Positions 45,103 to 53,551 of a DNA stretch of 64,000 nucleotides are shown in pieces. The notes below the pieces were generated by a model. That model had not been told where the DNA came from. It searched no databases and worked only from the letters and a program-made list of their open reading frames with translations. Source of the DNA: Chryseobacterium sp. MFBS3-17 (lineage in GTDB: Bacteria; Bacteroidota; Bacteroidia; Flavobacteriales; Weeksellaceae). The stretch lies in assembly GCF_020687745.1 (NCBI RefSeq), contig NZ_JAJEWK010000012.1, positions 1 to 64,000 of the forward strand, given 5' to 3'. The stretch's first letter is position 1. Every line of letters begins with the position of its first letter. Made by a program: the position numbers and the translations under genes.

Positions 45103-45543
45103 TTACTGACCTGTTTTAGAATTCATAATTTCCTGAAAAACACGCACCACATTATCCCATCTTTCCTGATCTTGCGGCATAATCTGGCTGGCGTCTGATT
45201 TGCTGGCGGCATTGGCACCTTTTTTCACGCGGATAGAGGTGGATACTTGGTCGTACAGCTTCTTATAATCTTCCTGAATCATCCGGAAGTTATTGGCCGT
45301 CAGTGCCTGCTCCAGCTTTTGAAGGTCGGCGGTACTTATCTTCACTTTTTTGGTGGTTTTTTTGCCATTGGCTTCATAGGAATAGTGCCCGTGTCCATCT
45401 TTTATCAGAAAGTTTTCGTACACCGGATTTACACCTCCGTTTCTGGAGTAGCTGTAATCATAGTCAGAATAAACCTTTTGGCTGTTGCAGGATGCCAGGA
45501 TCCACAGCAGTAGTATGGGGAGTAATTTCACTGCGTTTTTCAT
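45103..45543 (-). CDS. Putative lipoprotein of unknown function
   Basis: A 146-residue protein with a type II signal peptide (LLPILLLWILASC, Cys 19). A Tyr/Ser-rich linker (YSDYDYSYSRNGG) and an alpha/beta domain of about 100 residues follow (FLIKDGHGHYSYEANGKKTTKK, LQKLEQALTANNF). It resembles small cell-envelope lipoproteins of flavobacteria. It lies two bases downstream of the acyltransferase gene and is probably co-transcribed with it. Confidence 0.78.
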   Translation of the reverse strand: MKNAVKLLPILLLWILASCNSQKVYSDYDYSYSRNGGVNPVYENFLIKDGHGHYSYEANGKKTTKKVKISTADLQKLEQALTANNFRMIQEDYKKLYDQVSTSIRVKKGANAASKSDASQIMPQDQERWDNVVRVFQEIMNSKTGQ

Positions 45544-45545
45544 GA

Positions 45546-46349
45546 TCAGTTTGTTTGATTTTCGACTTGTTTTTTTTCCTTCAGTTGCTCTTCGTAATCG
45601 TACAGCACGTTGAACTCCTGGGTTTGTTCTATAGCGGTCATGATTTTATCCAGAATCTGCTGGGCATTTTCATTTTCATAATCAATTTCCAGAGGCTTTT
45701 TGAATTCCAGTGTAGGCTTTACACCGGTAACTTTAATGAGCAGCCCTTTTTTATCAAACGCACGGCGAAAGCCGTTTATTTTTATGGGAATAACTATAGG
45801 TTTCTGGTTTTTAACCACCTTGGCCGTACCCCGTCTTCCCTGTGCAAAGGCAGAGGTAGTTCCCTGAGGGAAGGTGATGACCCAGCCGTTATCCAGTGCT
45901 TTCATGATGTTGTCTACCTCTTTCAGATCCACATTCCGGTTCACATTTTTGCCTTCAGCACGCCAGGTTCTTTTTACGGTAATGGCTCCTGCCATTTTGA
46001 AAATTCTGGCCAGAACACCTTTGTTTACCGTTTCTTCTGCGGCCACGTAGTAAAAATCTACTTTGGGATTCAGCAGATAAACCGGATTCTTGATGGTGTT
46101 GTGAAAACCATTATTTACCGCACAAAACACATGGTACATGGCAGCTACATCTGCAAAATACGTCTGGTGATTGGATACAAAAAGCACATTGCTGTCCGGC
46201 AGATTTTCAAGATTTTCTGTACCGGTAATTTTCAGTTTGTTAAAACCGTTAAATCTTCTGTAGGAAATAAGACCCACCACAAAAATGACCAGTCTTTTGA
46301 TGATATATAAATTGCCAAAGGCGTCAGTAAAAATACTTTTCTTCTTCAT
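45546..46349 (-). CDS. 1-acyl-sn-glycerol-3-phosphate acyltransferase family protein (PlsC-like)
   Basis: A 267-residue membrane-associated acyltransferase of phospholipid synthesis. The catalytic H-x4-D motif is in VSNHQTYFAD (near 61-67), and the FPQGTTS stretch corresponds to the second conserved block (usually FPEGTRS). An N-terminal hydrophobic segment is present. The acceptor may be lysophosphatidate; other PlsC-family acceptors are possible. Confidence 0.85.
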   Translation of the reverse strand: MKKKSIFTDAFGNLYIIKRLVIFVVGLISYRRFNGFNKLKITGTENLENLPDSNVLFVSNHQTYFADVAAMYHVFCAVNNGFHNTIKNPVYLLNPKVDFYYVAAEETVNKGVLARIFKMAGAITVKRTWRAEGKNVNRNVDLKEVDNIMKALDNGWVITFPQGTTSAFAQGRRGTAKVVKNQKPIVIPIKINGFRRAFDKKGLLIKVTGVKPTLEFKKPLEIDYENENAQQILDKIMTAIEQTQEFNVLYDYEEQLKEKKQVENQTN

Positions 46350-46376
46350 TTTTTCTGGTAAACATAATGTGCGAAA

Positions 46377-47006
46377 TTACAACTTTTTCATCAATTTGCT
46401 GAACTCGCTCAGGATCATGGAAGTTGCTCCCCAGATCAGATAACCGTTAAAATCAATCACCGGTACTTCTGTTCCCTGTGAACTGGGCAATACCATCATC
46501 TGAGGCTGCTCCGTGAGGTTCAGAATAGAATTCAGCGGAAACTCTATGAGTTCTACAGCTTCTGATTCCTGCAGAAAAAACTGTGGGTTTCTTTTGGTAT
46601 AAGATATAAAAGGCCGTACATAAAAATTGCTGGGCGGGATGTAGATGGGAGACATCTCGCGGATGATGCGGATGTAGGGTTCTTCTATTCCCAACTCTTC
46701 CGAAGTTTCGCGCTTTGCGGTATGTTCAAAATCCCGGTCGGTGGCTTCTTTTTTGCCGCCCGGCAGTGAAATCTGTCCGCTGTGGCGGTCCCGTTCGTTC
46801 TTGCTGCGTACAATGAGCGGAAAGTGCCACCCGTCTTCCTTCCGGTATAACACAATATTTACGGCAGCAAATTTGGGATTTTTTTGTAAAATTTCTTCAT
46901 AGGTAAAAAGTTGACGATACGGCGGCGAATAAATGGCGTGGGCAAGCTCGCCCTCCAACTCCGAATCCTGTATTTTTTTTACTAAATCTCTTCCGAAAAA
47001 TTCCAT
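46377..47006 (-). CDS. NUDIX hydrolase, CoA pyrophosphatase type
   Basis: A 209-residue NUDIX enzyme. The UPF0035-like motif that marks CoA pyrophosphatases is visible as RSKNERDRHSGQISLPGG, and the NUDIX box ends RETSEELGI. It would hydrolyse CoA or oxidised CoA to phosphopantetheine and ADP. The length is normal for the family. It is separated from rng by a terminator at 47132-47168. Confidence 0.88.
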   Translation of the reverse strand: MEFFGRDLVKKIQDSELEGELAHAIYSPPYRQLFTYEEILQKNPKFAAVNIVLYRKEDGWHFPLIVRSKNERDRHSGQISLPGGKKEATDRDFEHTAKRETSEELGIEEPYIRIIREMSPIYIPPSNFYVRPFISYTKRNPQFFLQESEAVELIEFPLNSILNLTEQPQMMVLPSSQGTEVPVIDFNGYLIWGATSMILSEFSKLMKKL

Positions 47007-47131
47007 CTTACAAAGTTACTCATTACCCGCTGAATTCTGTTCTAAAGGAAAGTTAAATTCCTGTTTCTGCTTTAGAAATACAACCGGTTTTTTATTTTCC
47101 CGGCTTTTTGTTTTGGCTGAAGCGGTTGTTT

Positions 47132-47168
47132 AAAAAAAAATCTCCCGCACGGAACGCTCGGGAGATTT
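47132..47168 (-). terminator. Terminator after RNase G gene
   Basis: On the minus strand, a 10-bp stem (47138-47147 with 47159-47168, AAATCTCCCG/CGGGAGATTT) is followed by a run of T residues (A run on + at 47132-47140). Confidence 0.9.
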
Positions 47169-47189
47169 ATTACACATATCTTGCCTTTT

Positions 47190-48749
47190 CTAATTAGAGT
47201 AACTCATCAGCTCTTCTTTGTTGGCATTTATAATTTTATATTCCAGATACTTAAAAGAATCTCTTGGAATTACCGTTACCCATTTTTTGTATTTCAGATA
47301 CCATTTCATCTGGATGCTCATTAAACCTTTGGTTAAATAGGCTTCTACAAACGGGTGCACGTGCAGAAAGATTTTTCCCTTTTCTTTTTGAATGATATTC
47401 CGGATTACCTCTTCCATGCGTTCTACAACTACGATGGGAGCTAGGATTTCGCCGGTGGCATTAGGGTTTTCTTCCTTGGTTTCTATCTGTTTTTCGGGTC
47501 TGTTTCGCTGTCTTGTGATTTGAATGAGCCCGAATTTACTCGGTGGTAAAATTTTATGTCTGGCTTTGTCACGGCTCATCTCACTGCGGAAATGATCGTA
47601 CAATTCTTTTCGGTGTTCTGCATTCACCATGTCTATAAAGTCTACAACAATGATTCCGCCCATATCGCGCAGTCTCAGTTGTCTGGCAATCTCTGTGGCT
47701 GCCATTTTGTTCACGTTCAGTGCGTGTTCTTTGTTTCCGGCACCGCCGGAAGAGATATTGTTCCCGGAGTTCACATCAATCACGTGCAGGGCTTCGGTAT
47801 GTTCAATTACCAGGTAAGCTCCTTTAGAACTCGGGATGTTCACATGTTTGCCAAAACTTTGTTTCATCTGTTTTTCTACGTTGTAATACTCCAGTAGTGG
47901 AGTAGGCTTGTCATAGTACTGAACGATGTTTTTGCGTTCGGGCGCAATGACTTCCAGGTACGCCTTCATGTCTTCTACCATTTGCTCGTCATCACAGATA
48001 ATGGATACGAAATCTGAGTTGAAATTATCCCTCAGAATGGCAGATGCTTTGTCTTCTTCGCTCAGAATTTTTCCCGGAACTTTATTTTTCTGGATGTTCT
48101 TAAAAGTAGTTTCCCATTTCTGAACCAGCTGGTTCATATCGTTATGCAGTTCGGCTACTTTTTTGCCCTCTGCTACTGTCCTGATGATCACGCCAAAACC
48201 TTCCGGCTTTATACTTTCTATCAGGGTTCGTAAGCGTTCGCGCTCTTCTGCGCTCGCTATTTTTTTGGAAATGGAAACACTTTTATCAAACGGAATCAGC
48301 ACCAGGAAACGCCCGGTGAGGGAAATCTGTGTGGATATCCGCGGGCCTTTGGTAGAAATAGGCTCCTTGGTGATCTGTAGAATCACACTGTCATCCTTGG
48401 ACGTTACTTTGTCTATAACTCCGTGTTTGTTAATTTCCGGCTGAATGTCAAAGTTCTTCAGCGATGAGTTTTTTTGTTTCTTAGAAACAGTGTCTTTCAG
48501 GAACTTTTTATAAGTGAGGAACTGTGGCCCCAGATCCTGATAGTGCAGAAATGCGTCCTTTTCATACCCAATGTTTACAAATGCAGCATTGAGGTTAGGC
48601 GCCAGTTTTTTTACTTTACCGATAAACAGATCTCCTACAACGAAGGCACTGTCTCCCTCTTCCTTATGAAGCTCAAAGAGACGGCCGTCTTCCAGCAGGG
48701 CAATTTTGGTATCCCCGCCTTCCTGTGATATAATCAGTTCTTTTTTCAT
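47190..48749 (-). CDS. rng: Ribonuclease E/G family (RNase G)
   Basis: A 519-residue endoribonuclease for rRNA and mRNA processing. An N-terminal S1-like domain (FIGKVKKLAPNLNAAFVNIGY) leads to the catalytic DNase I-like domain with VIDVNSGNN and VVDFIDM carrying the metal-binding aspartates. The length is that of RNase G, without the long RNase E scaffold. Downstream on the minus strand is a strong terminator; upstream lie the small basic protein and HU genes in the same orientation. Confidence 0.93.
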   Translation of the reverse strand: MKKELIISQEGGDTKIALLEDGRLFELHKEEGDSAFVVGDLFIGKVKKLAPNLNAAFVNIGYEKDAFLHYQDLGPQFLTYKKFLKDTVSKKQKNSSLKNFDIQPEINKHGVIDKVTSKDDSVILQITKEPISTKGPRISTQISLTGRFLVLIPFDKSVSISKKIASAEERERLRTLIESIKPEGFGVIIRTVAEGKKVAELHNDMNQLVQKWETTFKNIQKNKVPGKILSEEDKASAILRDNFNSDFVSIICDDEQMVEDMKAYLEVIAPERKNIVQYYDKPTPLLEYYNVEKQMKQSFGKHVNIPSSKGAYLVIEHTEALHVIDVNSGNNISSGGAGNKEHALNVNKMAATEIARQLRLRDMGGIIVVDFIDMVNAEHRKELYDHFRSEMSRDKARHKILPPSKFGLIQITRQRNRPEKQIETKEENPNATGEILAPIVVVERMEEVIRNIIQKEKGKIFLHVHPFVEAYLTKGLMSIQMKWYLKYKKWVTVIPRDSFKYLEYKIINANKEELMSYSN

Positions 48750-48843
48750 TTTAAAATTTCAGTGTTCTCTTCTAAATAATTTTTTGGTTTTAGTTGATTG
48801 TTTTCATACTGATTATCAGTTGGTTTACATTCTCTTTTTGGCT

Positions 48844-48896
48844 AAAAACAAAAATATAGCTGGTGATCGTTTTTAAAACAAAAACACCAACTATAT
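48844..48896 (-). terminator. Terminator after the small basic protein gene
   Basis: On the minus strand, a 13-bp stem (48854-48866 region with 48884-48896, one wobble pair) is followed by TTTTTGTTTTT. It separates the HU/basic-protein unit from rng, which therefore needs its own promoter. Confidence 0.8.
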
Positions 48897-48925
48897 TGTA
48901 TATTATTTAAAAAAAAACGAAGAGA

Positions 48926-49021
48926 TTAAGATTTCTTCTTCTTATGTCTGTTTGCTCTCCTTCTTTTCTTTCTTTTGTGCGTAGACACCTTGTGTCTTTT
49001 TCTTTTCTTTCCGCTTGGCAT
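48926..49021 (-). CDS. 31-residue highly basic conserved protein
   Basis: ATG at 49021 to TAA at 48926 encodes MPSGKKRKRHKVSTHKRKKR and then RRANRHKKKKS. Nearly every residue is Lys, Arg or His. A protein of this type is found at this position (between RNase G and HU) in many Bacteroidota; it is probably nucleic-acid or ribosome associated, but its role is not established. It is too short for usual gene finding. It begins 31 bases downstream of the HU stop. Confidence 0.8.
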   Translation of the reverse strand: MPSGKKRKRHKVSTHKRKKRRRANRHKKKKS

Positions 49022-49051
49022 TTTTAATTAATTTTTAAATATTATTACTCG

Positions 49052-49348
49052 TTAATTATTCTCTACAGCTACTTTAGCTTTTACCTTTTCTGTGAATGTT
49101 TTGGAAGGCTTGAAAGCCGGGATATTGTGTGCCGGGATTTCAATTGCAGTGTTTTTGGAAATGTTTCTACCAGTCTTTGCGGCTCTGGTTTTGATGATGA
49201 AAGAGCCAAATCCTCTCAAATAAACATTATCGCCTTTGTACATTGCACTTCTGATTTCATGCATAAAAGCTTCCACAACTTTCTGAGTTTCACCCTTCTC
49301 GGTTCCCAATTTACTGGAAATGGTATTGACCAATTCTGCCTTTGTCAT
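49052..49348 (-). CDS. HU/IHF-family DNA-binding protein
   Basis: A 98-residue histone-like protein. Signature features are MTKAELVNTISSKLG, the helix VVEAFMHEIRSAM, and the arm region GSFIIKTRAAKTGRNISKNTAIEIPAHNIPAFKPSK-type segment at about 47-82, with the R-x-A-x-x-G-R-N motif. It forms dimers that bend DNA. Its promoter faces that of mutY. Confidence 0.95.
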   Translation of the reverse strand: MTKAELVNTISSKLGTEKGETQKVVEAFMHEIRSAMYKGDNVYLRGFGSFIIKTRAAKTGRNISKNTAIEIPAHNIPAFKPSKTFTEKVKAKVAVENN

Positions 49349-49377
49349 TTTCTTTTTTTTCTTTTAATTTTGGTGTG

Positions 49378-49385
49378 CAAATATA
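49378..49385 (-). promoter_or_regulatory. -7 box (TATATTTG) for HU gene
   Basis: CAAATATA on the + strand, read as TATATTTG on the minus strand, 30 bases before the HU start. It is only five bases from the mutY-side box at 49391, so the two promoters are back to back. Confidence 0.65.
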
Positions 49386-49395
49386 AAACTTATTT

Positions 49396-50430
49396 TTGAA
49401 AACTTACAAACAAAACCCTGATTTTCTTTACCTTGGTGGCAAACTGCTCGCCTGGTATGAAATCAATGGCAGGGATCTTCCCTTTAGAAAAACCCGGAAT
49501 CCATACTTCATCTGGATCTGTGAAATTATTTTTCAGCAAACCAGAATCTCACAGGGTCTGGATCATTATCACCGTTTCGTGCAGCGCTTTCCGGATGTGA
49601 AATCTCTGGCAGAGTCCGATCAGGACGAGGTTTTGCTCTACTGGAAAGGACTGGGATATTACTCCCGGGCCATTAACCTGCACAAAGCAGCCCGGCAGAT
49701 TGTGGATGAATTTAATGGTGTTTTCCCAAAGGATCATCGGGATATCCTGAAACTGAAAGGTGTGGGAAAGTACACCGCTGCAGCAGTGGTCAGTATTTGC
49801 TATGGTGAAAAAATTCCGGCAGTAGACGGTAATTTCTACCGGGTACTCTCGCGGGTTTTTGCCGATGATTTTGATACCGCTTCGCCAAAAGCGTTCTCTT
49901 ATTTCTCTGAACTGGCACTCCGCATGATGCCGGATGAGAACCCGGGAAGTTTTAATGAAGCGGTCATGGATCTGGGTTCGGAAGTCTGCAAGCCACGGAA
50001 TCCCGAATGTGGTATTTGTCCGCTTCAGCAGGATTGCCTGGCGTTTGCGCTGGGAAAAACTGCTGATTTTCCTGTGAAATCAAGAAAAGTGAAGGTTTCT
50101 GCACTGGAACTGAACTATTATTTCGTCCATCATCAGAAAGAATTCCTCATCCGCCGCCGCGGCGATGATTTTATCTGGAAAAACCTCTATGACTTTCCCG
50201 ATGCTGTGCCGCCGGAATGGCTGCACGCAGATACCCCCGTGATCACTATAAAACATAAACTGACTCATAGAAATCTGACCATATACATCCATGATATTGA
50301 ACTGGATGATGTTATTGATTTTCAGAATTTTGCAACTATTGAGGGATTCAGTACTGCAACACTGGAATCTTCTCACAGGAAATCATTCCCCAAACCGTTG
50401 GAGAACTATTTACAACAGGTTTTTATATGA
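49396..50430 (+). CDS. mutY: A/G-specific adenine glycosylase MutY
   Basis: A 344-residue DNA repair glycosylase removing adenine opposite 8-oxoguanine. The catalytic Glu lies in ICEIIFQQTRIS, the helix-hairpin-helix is LKGVGKYTAAAVVS with the catalytic Asp in AVDGN, and the iron-sulfur cluster is CKPRNPECGICPLQQDC (C-x6-C-x2-C-x5-C). A C-terminal NUDIX-like domain is present. The start is TTG at 49396, because no in-frame ATG exists before the conserved core. That TTG lies inside a TAnnTTTG-like box. The gene overlaps the longer reading of gldD by four bases. Confidence 0.93.
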   Translation: MKTYKQNPDFLYLGGKLLAWYEINGRDLPFRKTRNPYFIWICEIIFQQTRISQGLDHYHRFVQRFPDVKSLAESDQDEVLLYWKGLGYYSRAINLHKAARQIVDEFNGVFPKDHRDILKLKGVGKYTAAAVVSICYGEKIPAVDGNFYRVLSRVFADDFDTASPKAFSYFSELALRMMPDENPGSFNEAVMDLGSEVCKPRNPECGICPLQQDCLAFALGKTADFPVKSRKVKVSALELNYYFVHHQKEFLIRRRGDDFIWKNLYDFPDAVPPEWLHADTPVITIKHKLTHRNLTIYIHDIELDDVIDFQNFATIEGFSTATLESSHRKSFPKPLENYLQQVFI

Positions 50431-50477
50431 GCGAATCTCCTGACCGGAATCTGAAATCAAATTCGTATTTTTGCCCA

Positions 50478-51035
50478 ATGTTTAAAAAACTCATTTTCAT
50501 TTTCTTAAGCACAATCCTGCTTTCCTGTGGTCAGGACACTGTGCCGAAACCTGCCGGTGAACTGCGTCTGGAATATCCCGCACCGAATTATGTGCAGTTT
50601 GACGGGCCTTGTCCTTTTACCTTTGAATATTCTGACTTTTCCGTGATTACGGATGCGGAAAAGAAACCGTGCTGGTACTACATCAACTATCCGGAAATGA
50701 AAGGGAAGGTGTTTTTTACGTACTATCCGGTGAATAATGATTTTAAAGAACATGTAAAGGAGTCAGAAAAAATGGTGTATGAACATACCATACGGGCCAG
50801 TTCCATAGATACCAAGTTTTTTGAATATCCCGAGCGCCGCGTGTACGGTAATTTTTATGAACTGAAAGGGCAGAGCGCAGCCAATCTTCAGTTCTTCATC
50901 ACAGACAGTACCCGCCATTTTGTAACCGGGTACCTGTACTTCAACAGCAGACCGAAACCGGATTCCCTGGGACCGGCCGTAGATTATGTAAAAAAAGATT
51001 TAATGCACCTTATAGATACTTTCGAGTGGAAATAA
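50478..51035 (+). CDS. gldD: Gliding motility lipoprotein GldD
   Basis: A 185-residue lipoprotein. The start at 50478 gives signal peptide FKKLIFIFLSTILLSC with Cys 17; an earlier ATG at 50427 would put 17 charged residues before it. The sequence PKPAGELRLEYPAPNY and the C-terminal DYVKKDLMHLIDTFEW match GldD, required for gliding and type IX secretion-related functions in flavobacteria. A TATTTTTG box at 50466 precedes it. The usual neighbour gldE is not seen. Confidence 0.92.
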   Translation: MFKKLIFIFLSTILLSCGQDTVPKPAGELRLEYPAPNYVQFDGPCPFTFEYSDFSVITDAEKKPCWYYINYPEMKGKVFFTYYPVNNDFKEHVKESEKMVYEHTIRASSIDTKFFEYPERRVYGNFYELKGQSAANLQFFITDSTRHFVTGYLYFNSRPKPDSLGPAVDYVKKDLMHLIDTFEWK

Positions 51036-51079
51036 AGGCCGGCATGAATCCCATTAACCAATAAAAAATTCAGAAATAA

Positions 51080-52000
51080 ATGAAACTATTAGTTGTAGGA
51101 AGTGTAGCGTTTGACGCCATAGAAACCCCTTTTGGAAAAACCGATAAAATTCTGGGCGGGGCGGCAACATACATCAGTTTGGCAGCTTCTTTAATGAATG
51201 TGAAATCAGGAATCGTATCCATAGTAGGAGGCGATTTTCCGCAGGAATATTTTGATTTGCTGACCTCCAGAAATGTGAATCTGGACGGCGTGGAAATTGT
51301 GAAAGAAGGAAAGACATTCTTCTGGAGCGGTAAATATCATAATGACCTGAACTCCCGCGATACGCTGGTTACCGAAGTGAATGTGCTGGAGCAGTTTAAT
51401 CCCGTAATCCCAGAATCCATGCAGGACGCAGAAGTTTTGCTGCTGGGAAATCTTCATCCGGGTGTGCAGCTTTCTGTGCTGGAAAATATGCCGCAGCGAC
51501 CAAAACTGGTGATTCTGGATACCATGAATTTCTGGATGGACACCGCCATGGATGTACTGAAATTAACCATCGCAAAAACGGATGTGATTTCCATTAATGA
51601 TGAGGAGGCCAGACAACTTTCCGGAGAGTATTCTCTGGTAAAAGCAGCAAAGAAAATCCATGAAATGGGACCGGAATACGTCATCATCAAAAAAGGGGAA
51701 CACGGAGCACTGTTGTTTCATGACGGAAAGGTGTTTGCTATACCCGCTATGCCACTGGAGGAAGTTTTTGATCCTACCGGTGCCGGAGATACCTTTGCTG
51801 GTGGATTTGCCTCTTACCTGGCCAAAAAACAAAAATTTGACTTTGATACCATGAAATCTGCACTGATTGCCGGCTCTGCTCTGGCATCTTTTACCGTAGA
51901 AAAATTCGGGACAGAACGTCTGCAGGAGATTTCTGAAGCCGAACTGGCAGGCAGAATTCAGGAGTTCAAGGAACTGACTACTTTTGAAGTAGAGATCTGA
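51080..52000 (+). CDS. PfkB-family carbohydrate/nucleoside kinase
   Basis: A 306-residue ribokinase-fold kinase. The N-terminal motif is LGGAATYISLAASLMN, and the C-terminal signature DPTGAGDTFAGGFASYL holds the catalytic Asp and anion hole. The substrate is not clear from sequence; adenosine, sugars and sugar phosphates are all used in this family. It lies 44 bases after gldD. Confidence 0.88.
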   Translation: MKLLVVGSVAFDAIETPFGKTDKILGGAATYISLAASLMNVKSGIVSIVGGDFPQEYFDLLTSRNVNLDGVEIVKEGKTFFWSGKYHNDLNSRDTLVTEVNVLEQFNPVIPESMQDAEVLLLGNLHPGVQLSVLENMPQRPKLVILDTMNFWMDTAMDVLKLTIAKTDVISINDEEARQLSGEYSLVKAAKKIHEMGPEYVIIKKGEHGALLFHDGKVFAIPAMPLEEVFDPTGAGDTFAGGFASYLAKKQKFDFDTMKSALIAGSALASFTVEKFGTERLQEISEAELAGRIQEFKELTTFEVEI

Positions 52001-52074
52001 GAAACCGCTCCCCGAAGCGTTAAAAATTAAGAAATTATTATAATAAAATATGAAGCGTAATCCGCGAAGAATTC

Positions 52075-52082
52075 TAAATTTG
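52075..52082 (+). promoter_or_regulatory. -7 box (TAAATTTG) for SurA-like gene
   Basis: TAnnTTTG match 18 bases before the ATG at 52101. It lies inside the longer open frame starting 52050, supporting the shorter protein. Confidence 0.6.
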
Positions 52083-52100
52083 CAGATTGATTTAATAGAT

Positions 52101-53468
52101 ATGACACACAAATTGAAATTTTCCTTTCTGTTGGGCGTTTTCTTTACATTTTTTTCCGTGACTGCATTTGCACAACTGGAAAAAGGAAAACTGGTAGATG
52201 GAATTGCAGCAGTAATTGGGGATGAAATCATCCTGGAGTCAGATATTGCGGAGCAAATGAACTATGCCGCACAACAGGGACAAGGTCAGATGACCGATAA
52301 ATGCCAGGTGATAGAGAGTATTCTGACCAATAAAATTATTGTGTACGAAGCCAAAAGAGATACCCTGATTGAAAACCGCTCGGCAGCCATCAAAGAAAAT
52401 GCGCAACTGAAGTACAACCAGATTATGGCGCAGTTTCCGGATGAAAAAACCATGCTCGCCGCCTATAAATTCCGTACCGGTTTCGAAATGAGAAGTGCCA
52501 TAGAAAAAATAGACAGTGACCAGTACTACGGACAGGCAAAATACATGAGCATCACAGATAAAGCGGATGTTACTCCAAATGAAGTGACCGATTTCTACAA
52601 CATGTACCGTCTGGAACTGCCGGAGGTAAGAGATGAAGTAACCCTGGCACAGATCAGTATCCATCCGAAACTTACAGATGCCCATAAACAGGAAATCATA
52701 GACCGGCTGAAGAAAATAAAACAGGACATTCTGAACGGCGAAAGCTTTGACAGCCAGGCACGGATTTACTCTGAAGATCCGGGTTCTGCCGCTGCCGGAG
52801 GCCTCATTAAAAATATTTCCAAAGGCCAGATGGTGAAACCTTTTGAAGCTGCTGCACTGAACCTGCAGGAAGGTGAAATTTCCGATCCGGTAGAATCTGA
52901 ATTCGGGTTCCACATTATTCAGTTGGAAAGAAAGGCCGGGAAAATATACGATGCACGCCATATACTCATTATGGCGACTCCTACTGCCGAGGAAATTGAA
53001 ACGGCTCGCCGCGATCTGGATAAAATCCGAACCGATATTTCAAACGGTAAAATTACTTTTAAAGAAGCGGCTTATAAATACTCGGATGATAAAAGAACAA
53101 AATTCAATGCCGGTATCCTGACCGATAATGAAGGTTCTGATAAAATGGAAAAAATAAATCTGCCGCCTACACTGGGATATCAGATTATTGGCTTGAACAA
53201 AGGCGACATTACAGAGGTTTTCGAAGATGAATTGAACCGTAAAAAATCGGTAAGCATCGTAAAAGTAGAAGAGGTAATCCCTGCGCATCAGCTTACCATA
53301 GAAACCGACTACGACCGTATCAAGCAAATGGCTCTGAACAAAAAGCGTAACGAAATGGTAGAGAAATGGGTAAAACAAAGAATTCCAAATATCTTTTTAT
53401 CCATAGACAACCGTTACTCAAACTGCCAGTTTGATCCGGATCTTCAAAAATCAGTTTTAAGTAAATAA
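52101..53468 (+). CDS. SurA-like periplasmic peptidyl-prolyl isomerase
   Basis: A 455-residue periplasmic chaperone/foldase. The start at 52101 gives a signal peptide (LKFSFLLGVFFTFFSVTAFA). An N-terminal SurA-like region (GIAAVIGDEIILESDIAEQM) is followed by a parvulin domain near 175-280 (YSEDPGSAAAGGLIKNISKG, EFGFHIIQLERK) and a second, weaker one (DARHILIMATPTAEEIE). It assists outer-membrane protein folding. It ends at a strong terminator. Confidence 0.9.
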   Translation: MTHKLKFSFLLGVFFTFFSVTAFAQLEKGKLVDGIAAVIGDEIILESDIAEQMNYAAQQGQGQMTDKCQVIESILTNKIIVYEAKRDTLIENRSAAIKENAQLKYNQIMAQFPDEKTMLAAYKFRTGFEMRSAIEKIDSDQYYGQAKYMSITDKADVTPNEVTDFYNMYRLELPEVRDEVTLAQISIHPKLTDAHKQEIIDRLKKIKQDILNGESFDSQARIYSEDPGSAAAGGLIKNISKGQMVKPFEAAALNLQEGEISDPVESEFGFHIIQLERKAGKIYDARHILIMATPTAEEIETARRDLDKIRTDISNGKITFKEAAYKYSDDKRTKFNAGILTDNEGSDKMEKINLPPTLGYQIIGLNKGDITEVFEDELNRKKSVSIVKVEEVIPAHQLTIETDYDRIKQMALNKKRNEMVEKWVKQRIPNIFLSIDNRYSNCQFDPDLQKSVLSK

Positions 53469-53475
53469 TTTATTC

Positions 53476-53501
53476 AGCCTCCGCATCCGGAGGCTTTTTT
53501 A
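53476..53501 (+). terminator. Terminator after SurA-like gene
   Basis: Perfect 8-bp stem AGCCTCCG/CGGAGGCT with loop CATC, followed by TTTTT. Confidence 0.92.
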
Positions 53502-53551
53502 TACCCATAATCACTGCTGAATTCACTATTTTAGCAGAAAATTAGACTTGT

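Noticed and set aside
45555-46310. 251-codon plus-strand frame opposite the PlsC-like gene
   Set aside because: Shadow frame; the minus strand has the H-x4-D motif and fits the operon.
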